Positions 44,297-59,200 of a stretch of 64,000 nt of DNA are shown piece by piece (the stretch's first letter is position 1; every line of letters begins with the position of its first letter). A program made the position numbers and the translations under genes. Source of the stretch: Aquimarina sp. Aq78 (lineage in GTDB: Bacteria; Bacteroidota; Bacteroidia; Flavobacteriales; Flavobacteriaceae); the NCBI RefSeq assembly GCF_900299525.1, contig NZ_OMKA01000036.1, positions 28,780 through 92,779 on the forward strand, read 5' to 3'. Below the pieces are notes generated by a model that worked only from the letters and a program-made list of their open reading frames with translations, did no database searches and was not told the DNA's origin.

Positions 44297-47200
44297 ATGA
44301 ATAAAGTGTCCGAAAATCGAACATATAGTTTAAATATACCACAAATGTTATGGGATGGACTGTCCGAAAACTGGTTAATGAAAGAACTAGGTGATATACA
44401 TTGGAAAATGATATCAGAAGGACTGAAAACAGAGTCTGATAAATTGGTTGACAGTAATGGAAATAGGTTGTATGCTAGCTTTGTTCGAATAAAGTGGGAG
44501 TCTAATAGTTGCCTGGGAGAATTCAGTGAAAACGAAGAAGTAGAGATTAATAGTTATCTGTCAAAGTATGGTAACAAGATGTTTTTTAGTAATGGCCAGG
44601 TGACCGGGCTAAATAAAAAAATGAAGACAGAATTAATGTCCGTTTTTTCTTCTCGAAATTCGGGAAATAATCAAAAATTGATAAAAGGAACACCTCTAAG
44701 CGTAGAACATAAAAATATTTCAGATCACAATAAACTTCCTAAAGTTGCCAAAGACTTTTTTAAAGTAAAATCTTGTTTTTTTCAACCTGAAAAAGAAGAA
44801 AGTAACGATATAAAAGAAATCATTCTTAATGATAGCTTATTTGATATCTATGCAGATGTAAAACCCTTATTTCAAAAAAAATACCAAATTGATTCTTATG
44901 ATGATATCAACGGTGTTGGTCTTTTATATTTTGCATCTTACCCAAAAATAAGTGATAAATGTGAATTGAGTTTTTTTCAGGAAAAATACATTGGAGAAAT
45001 CGAAAACTATAATTGGGCCAAAGATAGTTCTACTATCGCGAGAGATATACACTACTATGGAAATGCAAATGCAAATGAAGAATTGGTGTATAGTTTAGAA
45101 AACTTTTCTTACCTGGATAACAATACAATTAAACTAAGTTCTTCTTTAATAAGAGAAAAGGATGGAGTGTTAATAGCAAAGATATTTACGATTAAAAAGC
45201 TATCAGAACCGTTAGAAATTGCAAGTGCTTGGATTAGAGGTGAAAAGGAAGGCGAAACGAAACCTTTCTTAGAAACAAATACACCAAATATAAATACTAC
45301 TAAATCTCCTGATAATTCTCCAATACTTAACCAAAATTTCAAAGGTAATAGCGATTTAAGCGAAGAACAGCTATGTGAAACTATAATCAACTTTTTTTCT
45401 AAAATTTTAGAAAATAACGAGATTGCTATCCATACAGATTTAAGGAGATTTGGAGTTGAATCCATTGTATATACAGAACTTTCAGAACATCTTAACATAG
45501 AGTATGGTTTCCAAAGTAATCCAAGCACATTTTATGGACTATTTACAGTGAAAGAAATTGCATCTTTTTTGCTATCGACATACAATACCGTACCTAATCT
45601 GAAAAAAGATAATGAAGTAGTAAAAGATAAGGAAAACTCTGTGGGTTCTGATGATATTGCTATCATAGGACTTTCATTAAAAATGCCAGGAGCAAATACT
45701 AAAGAAGAATTTTGGGAAAATTTAGTGAATGGAAATTCTTGCATCACAACTACTCCAAAAGATAGATGGGATTGGCCAGAAGATATTGATATACACGGAA
45801 TTCATAAAGGAATTAATTACGGAGGCTACATAAAAGATGTAGATAAATTTGATGCATCTTTTTTTGGGATATCCCCAAGAGAAGTAAAAATGATAGATCC
45901 ACAGCAAAGAATTCTTCTTGAACTCACATGGGAACTCATAGAAAGTTCTGGATACAAACCTTCGGTATTAAAAAAGAGTAAAACAGGTGTTTTTATTGGA
46001 GCTAGCGGGAGCGACTATGAGACTCTACTACATAAAAACCCTAAACTTCAAGAGTTTTCTGCGACAGGAACGGCAATGGCACTGCTCTCAAACCGGATTT
46101 CATATTTTTATGATTTTGATGGCCCTAGTTTAACAATAGACACGGCTTGCTCTTCATCGTTGGTTGCCATAAATAATGCGATTGCTTCAATCAAACAAAA
46201 TGAATGTGAACAAGCTATAGTAGGAGGGATACACCTCATGTGCGAACCTACAAAGAGTATTGCTTACAAAGAATCCAATATGTTAAGTATTGATGGTAAG
46301 TGTTACACTTTTGATGAAAGAGCCAATGGATATGTAAGAGGAGAAGGAGCCGTAATGTTCCTTTTAAAACCTTTGAAAAAAGCAATTGCCGATAATGATA
46401 ATGTGTTGGCCTTAATTAAAAGTACAGCCGTAAATCATGGAGGCTATTCTGGTGGGGTAACTGTACCTAACCCAAACAAACAAAAACAACTTATTGAAGA
46501 AGCATATACAAAAGCCAATATCGGTATACAGGATGTTTCGTATATAGAAGCACATGGCACAGGTACAAGCTTAGGAGATCCAATAGAAGTATTGGGTTTA
46601 ACCAAAGCTTTTCAAGCATTACAAGATGAAAAAAATGAAAATCTTACTCCCTGGTGCTGGATAGGATCAATAAAAACAAATATTGGTCATTTAGAAGCAG
46701 CATCCGGAATTGCCGGACTACTAAAGGTAACTATGGCAATGAAATATAATTATCTGCCCGCTAGTCAAAATTTCAAAAACATAAACAGTAAAATTGAAAT
46801 TGAAAATAAACCTTTTCGTATTCTGGAAAATGGAACCGAATGGCTGCCAAATAACGATCAAAATACTCTTATTGCTGGAGTAAGTAGTTTTGGGATAGGA
46901 GGTGCTAATGCTCATGTAGTTTTAGAATCTTATAAGGAAGATGAGGTAGAGAACACTTCAGGAATCGAAGGGCCATACTTATTTATATTATCTGCAAGAC
47001 GTGAAGAAATACTGAAAGATTATGTAAAAAAAATACTGAGTTATATAAATCAAAATTCTTCGGTAACTCCTTATCAATTATCATATACCCTACAAGCTAC
47101 CAAAGAGGAGATGGAACATAGGTTAGCTTTTGTATATAATACTATCGAAGATCTCAAAGCATATTTGGTAAATTTTATAGAAGGGTCTTACCTACAAAAC

Positions 47201-50200
47201 ACCTATGTAGGTAGCATAAAAAAATCAAAACTAAACCAATTAGATCATAATAAAATCATTGTCGATAGTCTTAATTTGAGGGATATAGCAGAACAATGGT
47301 GTCAAGGTAGTACCATAAAATGGGAAGAGCTGTATCCAATCAAACCTAAAACCTTAGAAATTCCGACATATCCTTTTGACCACAAAAAGGGATATTGGGT
47401 TTCTTATACAAAACAGCAAGACCTTGATGAAAAATATCCTCAAATAACCACACAAAAAGTACAAGAAGAAGTAAAAATCAAAACTTCCAACATTTCGGAA
47501 GAACTCTCTATTCCTTCACAGATTTTAAAGAAGACAGAGAAAGAGGTTTCATTAGTTCAAGATTTTAATAAGGAGACCCTGTCAAAACCTATTAATATCC
47601 CATTAATGCCTCCAGGGCAAATAAAAATGGAAGAGATAGAACAGGTCGTGGACCAAAAAATACAGTTCACCCTTTCGGATACATTAGAGGAGGCTCTGAA
47701 GGAAAACCATACTATAAATAACCTTTCTTACATAAAACTGTTTGATCAAGGTAATGGTACTTATTCTCTGGAGATAAATGCTGACAGAAATAACACTCTT
47801 TCGAGTGAATTAGTGGTAGAGCTGATACATAGTCTGGAGTATGTAAAACAACTACCAGAGCTAAAAGTATTGTTGCTCCGAGGTAATGGAAATACTTTTC
47901 TTCAAGGAGGGCGCGAAGCATATAACGAATCGGTAGTGCAAGGTCTTTATCGTTCCATAGCTTATTTTCCCTATCCAATAATAGCAGAGATGCAAGGGGA
48001 TGCCATAGGTAGTGGTTTCCTGTTGGGCGCACTGTGTGATTTTATGGTATGCAGCCAGGAAGCCAAATATTCCTATACAGATTATGACAAAGGACCGTTA
48101 CCTACATTAGAAGAAGAATTGCTTTTCAGAGAGCGTTTTGGAGAAGTTTTCGCAAGAGATTTCCTATATCAATCAGGGGTGTCAACAGGATATGAGTTAG
48201 AGGAAAGAGGCTGGAGTATTCCGATCGCCCCTTCCGAAGAGGTAAGAGTTTGTACAGAAAAACTTGCTCAGTCCCTATGTGGCAAACCACAGATTTCTCT
48301 TCATCTTCTAAAGGAACACTTAGGGCGAAATATTTTAAGGCTAACAGATGGATTAAGTGTAGTTGAATCATTGAAGATAAAAGACACTACAACTTCAGCC
48401 TCATCCAAGGTCTTTTCCCGTTCGAAGTATATAACAGTTGAAACAGATAAGGATCAGATACTGGTAATCAGGATACATACGGGAGAGAAAAAATACCGAT
48501 TAAAAACCCTTGTGTCGGGTCTTGGTGATATTCTTGGTCAGGTTAAGAAGGAAAGGTGCCATAAAGCGATCGTACTTACCAGTGATGATGAAGGTTTCCT
48601 TAGAGTATCGGATGTATCTGGATCGGTAAGAGAAATTCTAGAGTTCCAACGGTTGCTCATAGAATCACCAATCCCCGTAATATCGGCAATAAGGAAAAAT
48701 GCAAAAGATATAGGTTGGCTGATTGCTCAATCGTGTGATGTGTGTATTTACCAAACAGAGGGAGACTATTCGGCTTCGAGCCTTTTAGGGATACCAGAAT
48801 TATCAAGACGGGCAGGATATATATTCGAAGATCGATTGGGATCTTATGTATGCCAGGAAGTATTGCTGTCAAACAAGATATATAGAGGTATTGAGCTTCA
48901 GAAGCAAGTGGGAGGGGCATTATTAGTATCCAAGGATCCCTTTTCATCAGCTATGGAATTGGCGACCCTATGGAGTTTCCTTTCAATAGAAGCTATAAGA
49001 CAATGGAAGAAGGATAGAGTAGTAGCAACCCTTGAAGAGATAGATCAATTACCGTTGTGGCGAGAAACTGAAGAACATGTCAAGACTTCTTTACCACAGG
49101 AACCTACAAAGATTCAACTAAAGTCCGAAGTTATACGGGCCACGGTATACCAGGAAGGGATAGTAGAGGTAAGGATGGAGGACCGGGAGGCGAAGAATAT
49201 GTTTTCTGATGCCTTCATAGATGGTATCACAGAGATATTCGAGCATATAGCAGAATCTTCGGCCTATAAAGTAGTGATATTGACAGGATATGATAATTAT
49301 TTCATTTCAGGAGGAACCAAAGAAATGTTACTGGATATCCAAGAGGGTAAAATTAAATTTACTGATGCCAAAATATACCATTTGGCACTTAAATGTAAGA
49401 TCCCAGTGATAGGCGCTATGCAGGGTCATGGGATCGGTGCGGGTTGGTCGATGGGAATGTTTTGTGATTTTCCATTGTTCAGTGAAGGAGGGCATTATGT
49501 GAGTCCTTATATGAACTATGGGTTTACTCCCGGAGCGGGATCGACTCTGATTTTTCCTGAGAGAATAGGATATGACCTGGCAAGAGATACCTTGTTGACA
49601 GGAGTGGAGTACTCGGGTCAAGAGTTAAAGGAAAAAGGACTGCCTCTGCCGGTTTTACCCCGTAAAGAGGTTTTTTCTGCTGCGCTTACTCTTGCCAAGC
49701 AGCTGGTAGGTAATTCCCGAGATAGTTTAATAGCTCTTAAGGATCAGTTGACCGATAAGTTAAGAATCCGTTTGGAAGAAACATACAGTCTGGAACTGGC
49801 CATGCACGAAAAAACATTTGTTGGCCGTTCTGATACTTTAGAACGTATTGAAAACAATTTTAATACTACCAAAGAAGATACAATGGATCAGGCAATCCAA
49901 GCAGAAGGATCGATTCCTTCTGGATTCCATAACATATCTCAGGATACAGATGTGTTGTCTATGATCTTGGCAAGTCTCAAAAAACTATTGGCCCAAGAAT
50001 TACACATGGAGGAGGGAGAGATTGATGAAGATACTCCATTTATTGATCTTGGTCTGGATTCTATTATTGGTGTAACCTGGATACGAAAGATCAATGAAAA
50101 ATATAAGATTTCTATTAATGCAACCAAAATTTATAGTTATCCAAATCTGAAGCAATTTAGCAGTTATGTAAAAGTAGAAGCAGAAAAAGAAGGAATATTA

Positions 50201-53200
50201 CCTGTTCAGGAGGTTCTGGAAAAACAAACTAATCATGTCAATAATCCTATAGAATTACAAAGTATAAACGCTTCATTGCTAACATTAGAAAAACCTATTT
50301 CTGAGTACAATTTATCAACACAGAAACCAACTGTACCTGTAGAAGACCAATCAAAATCTATTGCAGTCATTGGTATGGCAGGTCGGTTTCCTAAAGCCAA
50401 AGATGTAGAAGCATTTTGGCAGAATATAGCTCAGGGTAAAAATTGCATTAATGAAATATCTAAAGAACGATGGGATATTGATAAATACTATCAGGAAGGA
50501 GATACAGCCCCAGAAAAGACCTATAGCAAATGGATGGGGGCATTAGAAGAATATGATCTTTTTGATCCCTTATTTTTTAATATATCACCCTCGGAAGCAG
50601 AGCATATGGATCCGCAACAGAGACTGTTTTTGCAGACCTGTTGGCATGCCATAGAATATGCAGGTTATAATGCCGAATCATTGGCTAATAGCAAATGCGG
50701 TGTATTTGTAGGCTGTGGTCAGGGAGATTATCATCTGTTATCAAAGAATCTAAGAACAAGTGCTTATGGTTTTACAGGTGGAGATAATTCTATACTGGCT
50801 GCACGTATATCTTATTTCCTAAACTTACAGGGACCTTGTTTAACCATTGATACAGCTTGTTCATCCTCATTGGTGGCCATTGCCAACGCCTGTGATTCCT
50901 TAATTCTTGGTCAAAGTGATCTCATGCTGGCAGGAGGAGTTTATGTTGGTGTTGGTTCTGATATGCATGTCAAAACTTCACAAATGGGGATGCTATCACC
51001 AGAGGGAACATGCTATACTTTTGATCAACGAGCCAATGGATTTGTACCTGGTGAAGGGGTTGGAGTGGTTATGTTAAAAAGACTGGAAGATGCAGAAAGA
51101 GATAAAGACAATATTCTTGGGGTTATTCAAGGGTGGGGTACTAACCAAGATGGCAAGACCAACGGAATCACAGCTCCAAATACAGAAGCTCAATCTAAGT
51201 TGCAACAAGAAGTTTATGATAAATATAATATCGACCCATCTTCCATTCAGTTAGTTGAAGCCCATGGAACAGGAACAAAATTAGGAGATCCGATTGAAGT
51301 AGAGGCCTTGGTAGAATCTTTTAAAAAATATACTCCAGAAAAGGAGTACTGTGCACTGGGGTCGGTAAAAAGTAATATAGGTCATTGCTTAATGGCGGCT
51401 GGTGTAGCGGGTATGATTAAGCTTCTGATGTCATTAAAATATAAGAAACTACCTCCAACTATTAATTTTGAAAAATTGAACGAACACATCGGTTTAGAAA
51501 ACAGTCCGTTCTATATTAATACAAAATTGAAAGATTGGGAGATCGAGGGAACTCAAAAACGTCAGGCCGCTATCAGTTCCTTTGGTTTTAGTGGGACCAA
51601 TGCTCATATGGTTATAGGAGAGTACTCGTCATCGTTAGATAGAAATATCAAAGATTCTGATGGCGTTCTAAATAATGATTGTGTTTTCCTTTTATCTGCC
51701 AAAACCGAGGAACAATTGAAGCAAAAGGCTATTGATCTGTTGACTTATATTGATAAAGAGAGACAATCTCTTGATATGGTTCAAGTATCATATACGCTAC
51801 AGGTAGGAAGAATGGAGATGGAACAGCGCCTGGGATTTGTAGCTAATACTACAGATCAATTAATAAAAAAATTGAAAACGTATATAGAAGGTAAAAAACA
51901 CGTTCAAGACGTATTTCTGGGAGAAGCAAAACGTAATAAAGCCACTATTTCCTTATTTTCTAATGATACGGATTTACAAGAAACAGTTGATAAATGGATT
52001 CAACAGAAAAAACTTTCTAATCTTATCAGTTTATGGGTTCAAGGGCATGATCTGGATTGGAATAAATTGTATGGAGAGGACAAACCTCTTAGGACAAATT
52101 TACCGGTTTATCCTTTCGCTAAAGAGCGATATTGGTTTAATGAAGAAGTTAGTGATTTCTCATCGCCAAAAGTTTCTGAAACGATAATACATCCTTTGCT
52201 GCATCAGAATACATCTATGATTCATCAGCAACGTTATAGTTCAATATTTACCGGTAGAGAATCATTTTTAAATTATGATCAACAAACTGGGGTAAAATTC
52301 ATAACAGAATTAGCAAGTTTAGAAATGGCTCGTGCAGCTATTGAACACTCATTACAGACAGAGTCAAGTATAGAGCTAAATAATATAGTATGGTCGGACC
52401 CTATGATTGCTGATCCCAATACAGAATTTACTATTTCTTTATATGAAAAAGACAACGTTTATATTGATTTTGAAATATGTAGTAATGCAGGAAACGAAGA
52501 AATAATCCATTGCCAGGGAGTAGCGCGCATTAACAATTCATCAGTATCAAGTCAAAAAGACATAGAGTGGCTTAAAGGACAGATGATGCAAATTAAAAAG
52601 AGTATAACTCATTCAGAAATTATAGATATATATCAGAAAGAGTATCAATCATTGATCCAATTAAGTTTGTCGGATCATACCCTTAGTAATCAAAAAGGTT
52701 TTGTGATATACCCTGCGATCATAGAACATATATTAAAAGGTGTTGATTTTTTTGAAAATAAACATAAGAGATTAATTCCTTTGAATTTGGGGTCGATACA
52801 AGTAGTATCACCTTGTACACAAAACATGCATATATGGACTCGTTTTTCAAAAAACCATCAATCAGGAGATGAAAATTTCAACTTGGATATAGATCTGTAT
52901 GATGACCAAGGCAGTGTTTGTACACAAATTAGAGAGTTATCACTTGGTAGTGATAATCAAACAAGAATAGAAGCATTTACTAATGTTAATGAAAATATAA
53001 CCAACAAAGAACTGTTTCAACCACAAGAAACAACACAAACATTATTTTATAGAGAATATTGGCAAGATCAACCAGATATCAATATAGAGGCAGGATCGGA
53101 TGATCAACAGACCATTATTTTTACGGATAAGGATTTTCGTGAAAAATTGGTAATTGAAACAGAGAATCTGTTGTCCAAAGCTATTATGGTCGAGCAGGCT

Positions 53201-56200
53201 GATAGTTTTCGGCAAGTGACACCTAAGTTATATCATTGTCATCCAACTAACCAAGGTGATATAGGTAAAATACTTAATCAAGTTACTGATGAAGAGAGTA
53301 AACCTGTTCGTATCATATATACTTGGGCAAAAGATCAGGGTGAAACAAGTGTTCACATGTTATTTGATTTGTTTAAAACTATTAAATCATCTATATCTTC
53401 AGTAACTCACGTGACACTGGTCGGATATTATAATCCTTCAGAAGTTAATACTTGTTGGGATTACTCTTGGATTGGTTTTGAACGATCATTAAAATTACTT
53501 CTACCAAATATTCAAGTATCATTACTTTATACAGACATACCTTCCTGTACATCTAAACAATTGTTAGATGCATCACAACGGAATGGAGTATTATGGTATA
53601 AGGATAAGAAAAGACATATACTATCAATACAATCATGTAAAACCGATAAAACAGACAAAGAATCTGTACTGAAACAAAATGGAAGTTATTTAATTACAGG
53701 TGGTTGTGGTAGTTTGGGTTTACAGTTTGCTTATTACCTGGCGAAAAATTATAATGCTAATCTTATATTGGTAGGTAGGCGTCAGATAACCTCTGATATC
53801 GAAGAGCAAATTAAGAGTTTAAAAGAAACGGGTACCGGAGAAGTATACTATACATCTGTTGACGTTAGTGACAGAAAGGGAATATTAGCTTTGAAGTCTG
53901 ATCTGCCTTTTAACCTTTCTGGTATTATTCATGCGGCAGGAGTAGAATCCTCAGAACCTTTTAACAATAGATCAACAGAGGATATCAATACAGTACTTCA
54001 TCCTAAAACTATTGGTTCTATATTATTAGATGAGATATTTAATGAACCTTCATTAGATTTCATTTGCTACTTTTCATCAGTATCGGCTTTACTTGGTGAT
54101 TTTGGTTCTTGTGATTATGCAGTAGCTAGCCGTTTCCAAATGGCTTATAGCCAATATCGTGAACAAAAAGAGCAACGTAATGGGAAAACAGTTGTCATCA
54201 ACTGGCCACTATGGCAAGAAGGCAATATGGGTACAAGTGATAAGGAACAAACTTCCTTTTATTTGAAAAGCAGTGGTCAGGAACCATTACAAACATCACA
54301 AGGTATAGACCTTTGGCATGACCTTTTAAAGTCAGATATGACGCAAACACTCGTGATACTGGGAAAACCATCCCGTCTTGAGCAGACATTGAATCGATTA
54401 TATCAGGTTAGGCAGCCAATTAATGTAGAAAGCGTTCCTGGACAAACAAAATACAACGAGGATAAAGTACGGAAATTTCAATACCAAGGACTTTCAGTGA
54501 AGGAATGTATCATTTCCGACTTAAAGCAACAGATTTCTGGATTGACTAAAATCAAAAAAACAGAACTAAGTACTACTAAGAATTTAACAGAATATGGTTT
54601 TGACTCTATTAGCCTAAGTAAATTTGCTAAAAGACTGACAGCTTATTTTGGATTGGAAATAACGCCAGCAATATTTTTTAGTGCTACTACTATTAGTAAG
54701 TTGGGAGAGTATTTTCTGCAGGAGCATGCTATACACATAGAAAGTTTTTACAGCCAGACTAAAGTTGTTAATGAAACTGATAAAGGAAAAATTACTACAA
54801 CTAAATTAGAAAGTGTTAAGCCGGATCTTAATCGTCGTTTTAGACCTCGATTTAATTCTAAACTGCCAGTCGTAAATCAGGAACCTATCGCAATTGTGGG
54901 TATGTCTGGGCGTTTTCCTCAGGCTGAAACGGTAGATCAATTTTGGACATTGCTTGCAGAAGGTAAAGATGCGATTACCGAAATACCTTCTAACAGATGG
55001 AACTGGCATGATTATTTTACCACTCCAGGTGATGCCAACAATAAAATGATTACTAATAAAGGAGGTTTTATTCATGGTATGGATGAGTTTGATCCGTTGT
55101 TTTTTGAAATTTCCCCTCGTGAGGCTGAGCAAATGGATCCTGCCGAACGCTTACTTCTAATGGAAACCTATAAAGCTATAGAAGATGCAAGAATATCTCC
55201 AAATGATATCAGAGGTGAAAAAGTAGGTGTTTTTGTTGGAATGGAAGAAAGTCAATACGATCAAATCACAGGGCGGCAAGGCATTACTACCAGTGGTAAT
55301 GCCATGATAAGTTCTAGACTTTCTTACTTTCTTGATTTACATGGACCGGCTATTGCTACAAATACAGCGTGCTCATCAGGATTGGTAGCCTTACATCAAG
55401 CTGTGTCAAGTCTGCGTCAAGGAGAATGTAAATCAGCAATAGTAGCGGGTATTTCACTGCTCCTTTCACCAGAAAATTACATGATGATGAGTAAGGCAGG
55501 TATGCTATCAGAAGATGGTCATTGTTACTCTTTCTCAAAAAATGCTAATGGTATTGGAGTGGGAGAATCTGTTGTAGTACTTATGCTGAAACCATTATCA
55601 GAAGCTATTGCAGAAGGTGATTCAATATATGGAACAGTCAAAGCTAGTGGTATTAATTTCGATGGTAAAACCAATGGAGTTACTGCACCTAATGGAGACA
55701 GACAATCTGAATTAATAGAAAAGGTTTACAAAGATTACCAAATTGATACCAATGATCTATCATATATCGTCACCCATGGTACAGGTACCAAACTTGGTGA
55801 TCCTGTTGAGATAAATGCTTTGATTAAAGCTTTTAAAAAACTAAATAGTAACAAGCAATCCCAGATAAAGCAAGAACATTGTGCTTTGACGAGTTGTAAG
55901 AGTAATGTGGGACATACATTGGCAGCCTCTGGGTTAGTTAGTGTGGTTAATTTAGTAAAAGCCATGCAATACCGTCAAATTCCTGGAAGTTTAAACTGCA
56001 AAGAGGAAAATGATTATATCACCAGAAATGAAAATCCATTTTTTATAAATAAAGAAACCTGTGAATGGACTAAGGAGGAAGGCAAACCATACCTGGGAGC
56101 CGTAAGTTCCTTTGGACGAAGTGGAACCAACGCTCATGTCGTTATTGAAGAGTATCAGGAACTGATAGAAAATATAGATTCGATTCCTCGAACGACTCAA

Positions 56201-59200
56201 AATGAAAAAGTAATGATTCTTCTTTCCGCAAGAACCGAAGAACAGTTACAACAAAGAACTCGTGATTTGCTAGATTTTATTGTATCACCATCTCAAAAGA
56301 CTGTTGATGTACAAGAATTAGGATATAGTCTTCAGGTATGTAGAGAAGAGTTTGAAGAACGCCTTGGATTTATAGTAGGATCAGTCACCCAATTGGCCGA
56401 AAAACTTCAAGATTATCTTGATGATGTTGAGGACATTGAAGATACTTATAGAGGTAAAGCAAAGCGCAATCAGGAAGATATTAGGATTATCAATGATGAT
56501 GATGACATGAAAGAGGCGATTGATAAATGGATTATCCGTAAGAAACTACCCAAATTACTTGAGTTGTGGGTTAAAGGCTTGACGATAGACTGGAAAAAAT
56601 TCTATGGAGATAATAAACCCAAACGTATTGCTTTACCTACTTATCCATTTGCTCAAGATCGTTATTGGGTAAATACAATACCGAAAGATCAATCAGGAAG
56701 TAGCTTACATAAACTACACCCATTAGTACATCAAAATACTTCCAATCTTATTCAGCAAAGTTATAGTTCAACTTTTAGAGGAAATGAATTCTTTTTAAAA
56801 GATTATCAATATCAGGGGCATACAGCATTACCGACTAGTATTTATTTAGAAATGGCAAGAGCTGCTGTTAAAATGGCTTTACCTATAACAGAAGAATCAC
56901 TAATTATTGAAATGCACCATTTAGAATGGATAGAACCATGCATTGTTAATAAGGATAAAAATATTAAGATCGTTTTATCTCCACCGAATGAAAATCAAAT
57001 CAGTTACGAAATTTTTAGCCAAGAGGTTGGTGCAGAAATATGTCATTTTAAAGGTAATGCAGTTTTTAGTGTAACATCTAATACTTCAAAATTGGATGTG
57101 CAAGGTTTGATGAGACAAATGGGAGAAGATTCTGTAGAAATATCTGATCTCTATACTACTCTAAACAATATTGGTATAAGTTATGGGCAATCTTTTCAGG
57201 CACTAAAATCTATATATCAAGGAAATAACCAATTGTTGACTAGGTGTGAAATACCACCTATAAGTCAAGGCAATTATGTGCTACATCCCAGTATCATAGA
57301 TAGTATATTACAGGCAAGTGTCGTGTTAATTGGAAGTGTAGAACCATTGATCCCAGTAGCTTTGGATTCATTAACTGTTGTGTCAGCTTGTGTCGAAGAA
57401 ATGTTTGCTTGGGTACGATTATCACAAGAAACTCAACCCGATGACAAGCAAATTAAACTGGACATTGACCTGTGTGATCAACAGGGGAATGTAGCTATAA
57501 CTATGAGAGGTTTGGAACTAGTGGTTCCTTCACAAATAAAATCAAAAGGAACCACTATAGAAACAACTCAATTATGGGATGGAGTAAGTTATCAGACCAA
57601 ATGGGAAGTACAACCTGTAGTATCAAAAAATACTACTGTAACTCATAAAACAGTATTAATTGTTTGTAGTGGATCGACCTTAGGGCTTGAAAAGGAAATT
57701 CTGCACTATTATGATCAGAATAATACAAAGTCCCTTCTTGTTAGAATGGCAAATAAAACAAAGCAGGTATCCGACAAGGAGTGGCTATGTGGTACAGACG
57801 ACCCTGAAGGATTTCAAAGTTGTTTGAAGAATATCGATGAAATAGATGCGTTGTATTTTCTTTCTATGCAAGATGAATTCTCTAATTCGTTAAGTTTAAA
57901 TAAATTGGAGTATAGTCATAAAAGCAATGAAATTCAATTTTCACGTCTTGTTAAAGTTCTTAAGCAAAACAATAAGGTAAAAGAGAACATTGAATCTTAT
58001 GTATTAACACTGGATACTCACTCTATTCATGAAGAACCAAATCAATATGGGGGAGCTGGTATTACAGGTTTGGCGTATTCACTTGCTCAAGGGAGTTATC
58101 AATTCCGTGTTAGAAACATTGATTTGTCCTCAGAGGATCTAAAAACAATAGATGGTCGTAAGAAAGTATTAGAGATTATACTTCAAGAACCTTCTACAGA
58201 TAGAGGAGAAGTGTTTAAAGTTCGATCAGGAAAGAGGTATCGTCAAACATTATATAAATTAAACTGGAACACTCCGGTTAATTCTGCTATTCGCCAAAAT
58301 GGCGTTTATCTTATCGTAGGCGGAAGCGGTACTGTTGGTAAAATCATTACACGTAAACTGATCAAAAAATATGGAGCCACAGTTGTATGGATAGGAAGAA
58401 GTGAAGTAACCTCAAAGAAGGTTCAGGTGGCGATGGAATTATGTAAAGAATCCGGAGGGAATTTGAAATATATCCAAGCTGATGTTACTCATCAGAATGA
58501 TTTCGAACAAGCAGTAGCATCCATTACACAAGAATATCATAATATAAATGGAGCCATTTTTGCCGGAATGGTCTTTGATTTTGAAAATTCATTAGATCAA
58601 ACTACAGAAAAAGAATTCAGATCAATTTTTGATCTGAAAGCCCAGGGAAGCTCAGTATTCTATACAGCTCTGAAAAAGGAACCTCTCGATTTTATGTGTT
58701 ATTTCTCCTCGGGACAGGCCTATTCTTTTTCTGGAGCAGCTAAACTTTCTGCATATGCGAGCGGAATTACGTATGCCGATAGCTTTGTTCACTCAATTCG
58801 AAAGCAATCAGATTTTCCTGTTGGAATTATAAATTGGGGATTCTGGAAATCTTCAATTGAAACTATTGCAGAACGTAATGAAGATATTTCAACCGGGAAT
58901 TTCGAAGCCCTGGAGGACAATGAAGGATTTAAATGCTTCGAACAATTCGTTAGTGAACTTATGCAAGGAAGGGTTCATCAGGTTTTATGTATGAAAACGT
59001 CACAACATATTGAAACATTGATGAATTGCAATAAAGAAGAATTAATATCCTTAACAAGAATACCAGATTCATCTTCAATAATAGTATCAGAATCTACAAT
59101 CGAGATTCCGCAGGAAAAAATCAAAGAACTGAAACACATTGAAGAGAATAGTAAATTAGAAGATTGGCTTTATCAATTATTGTTTTGTCAAATAGATCAG

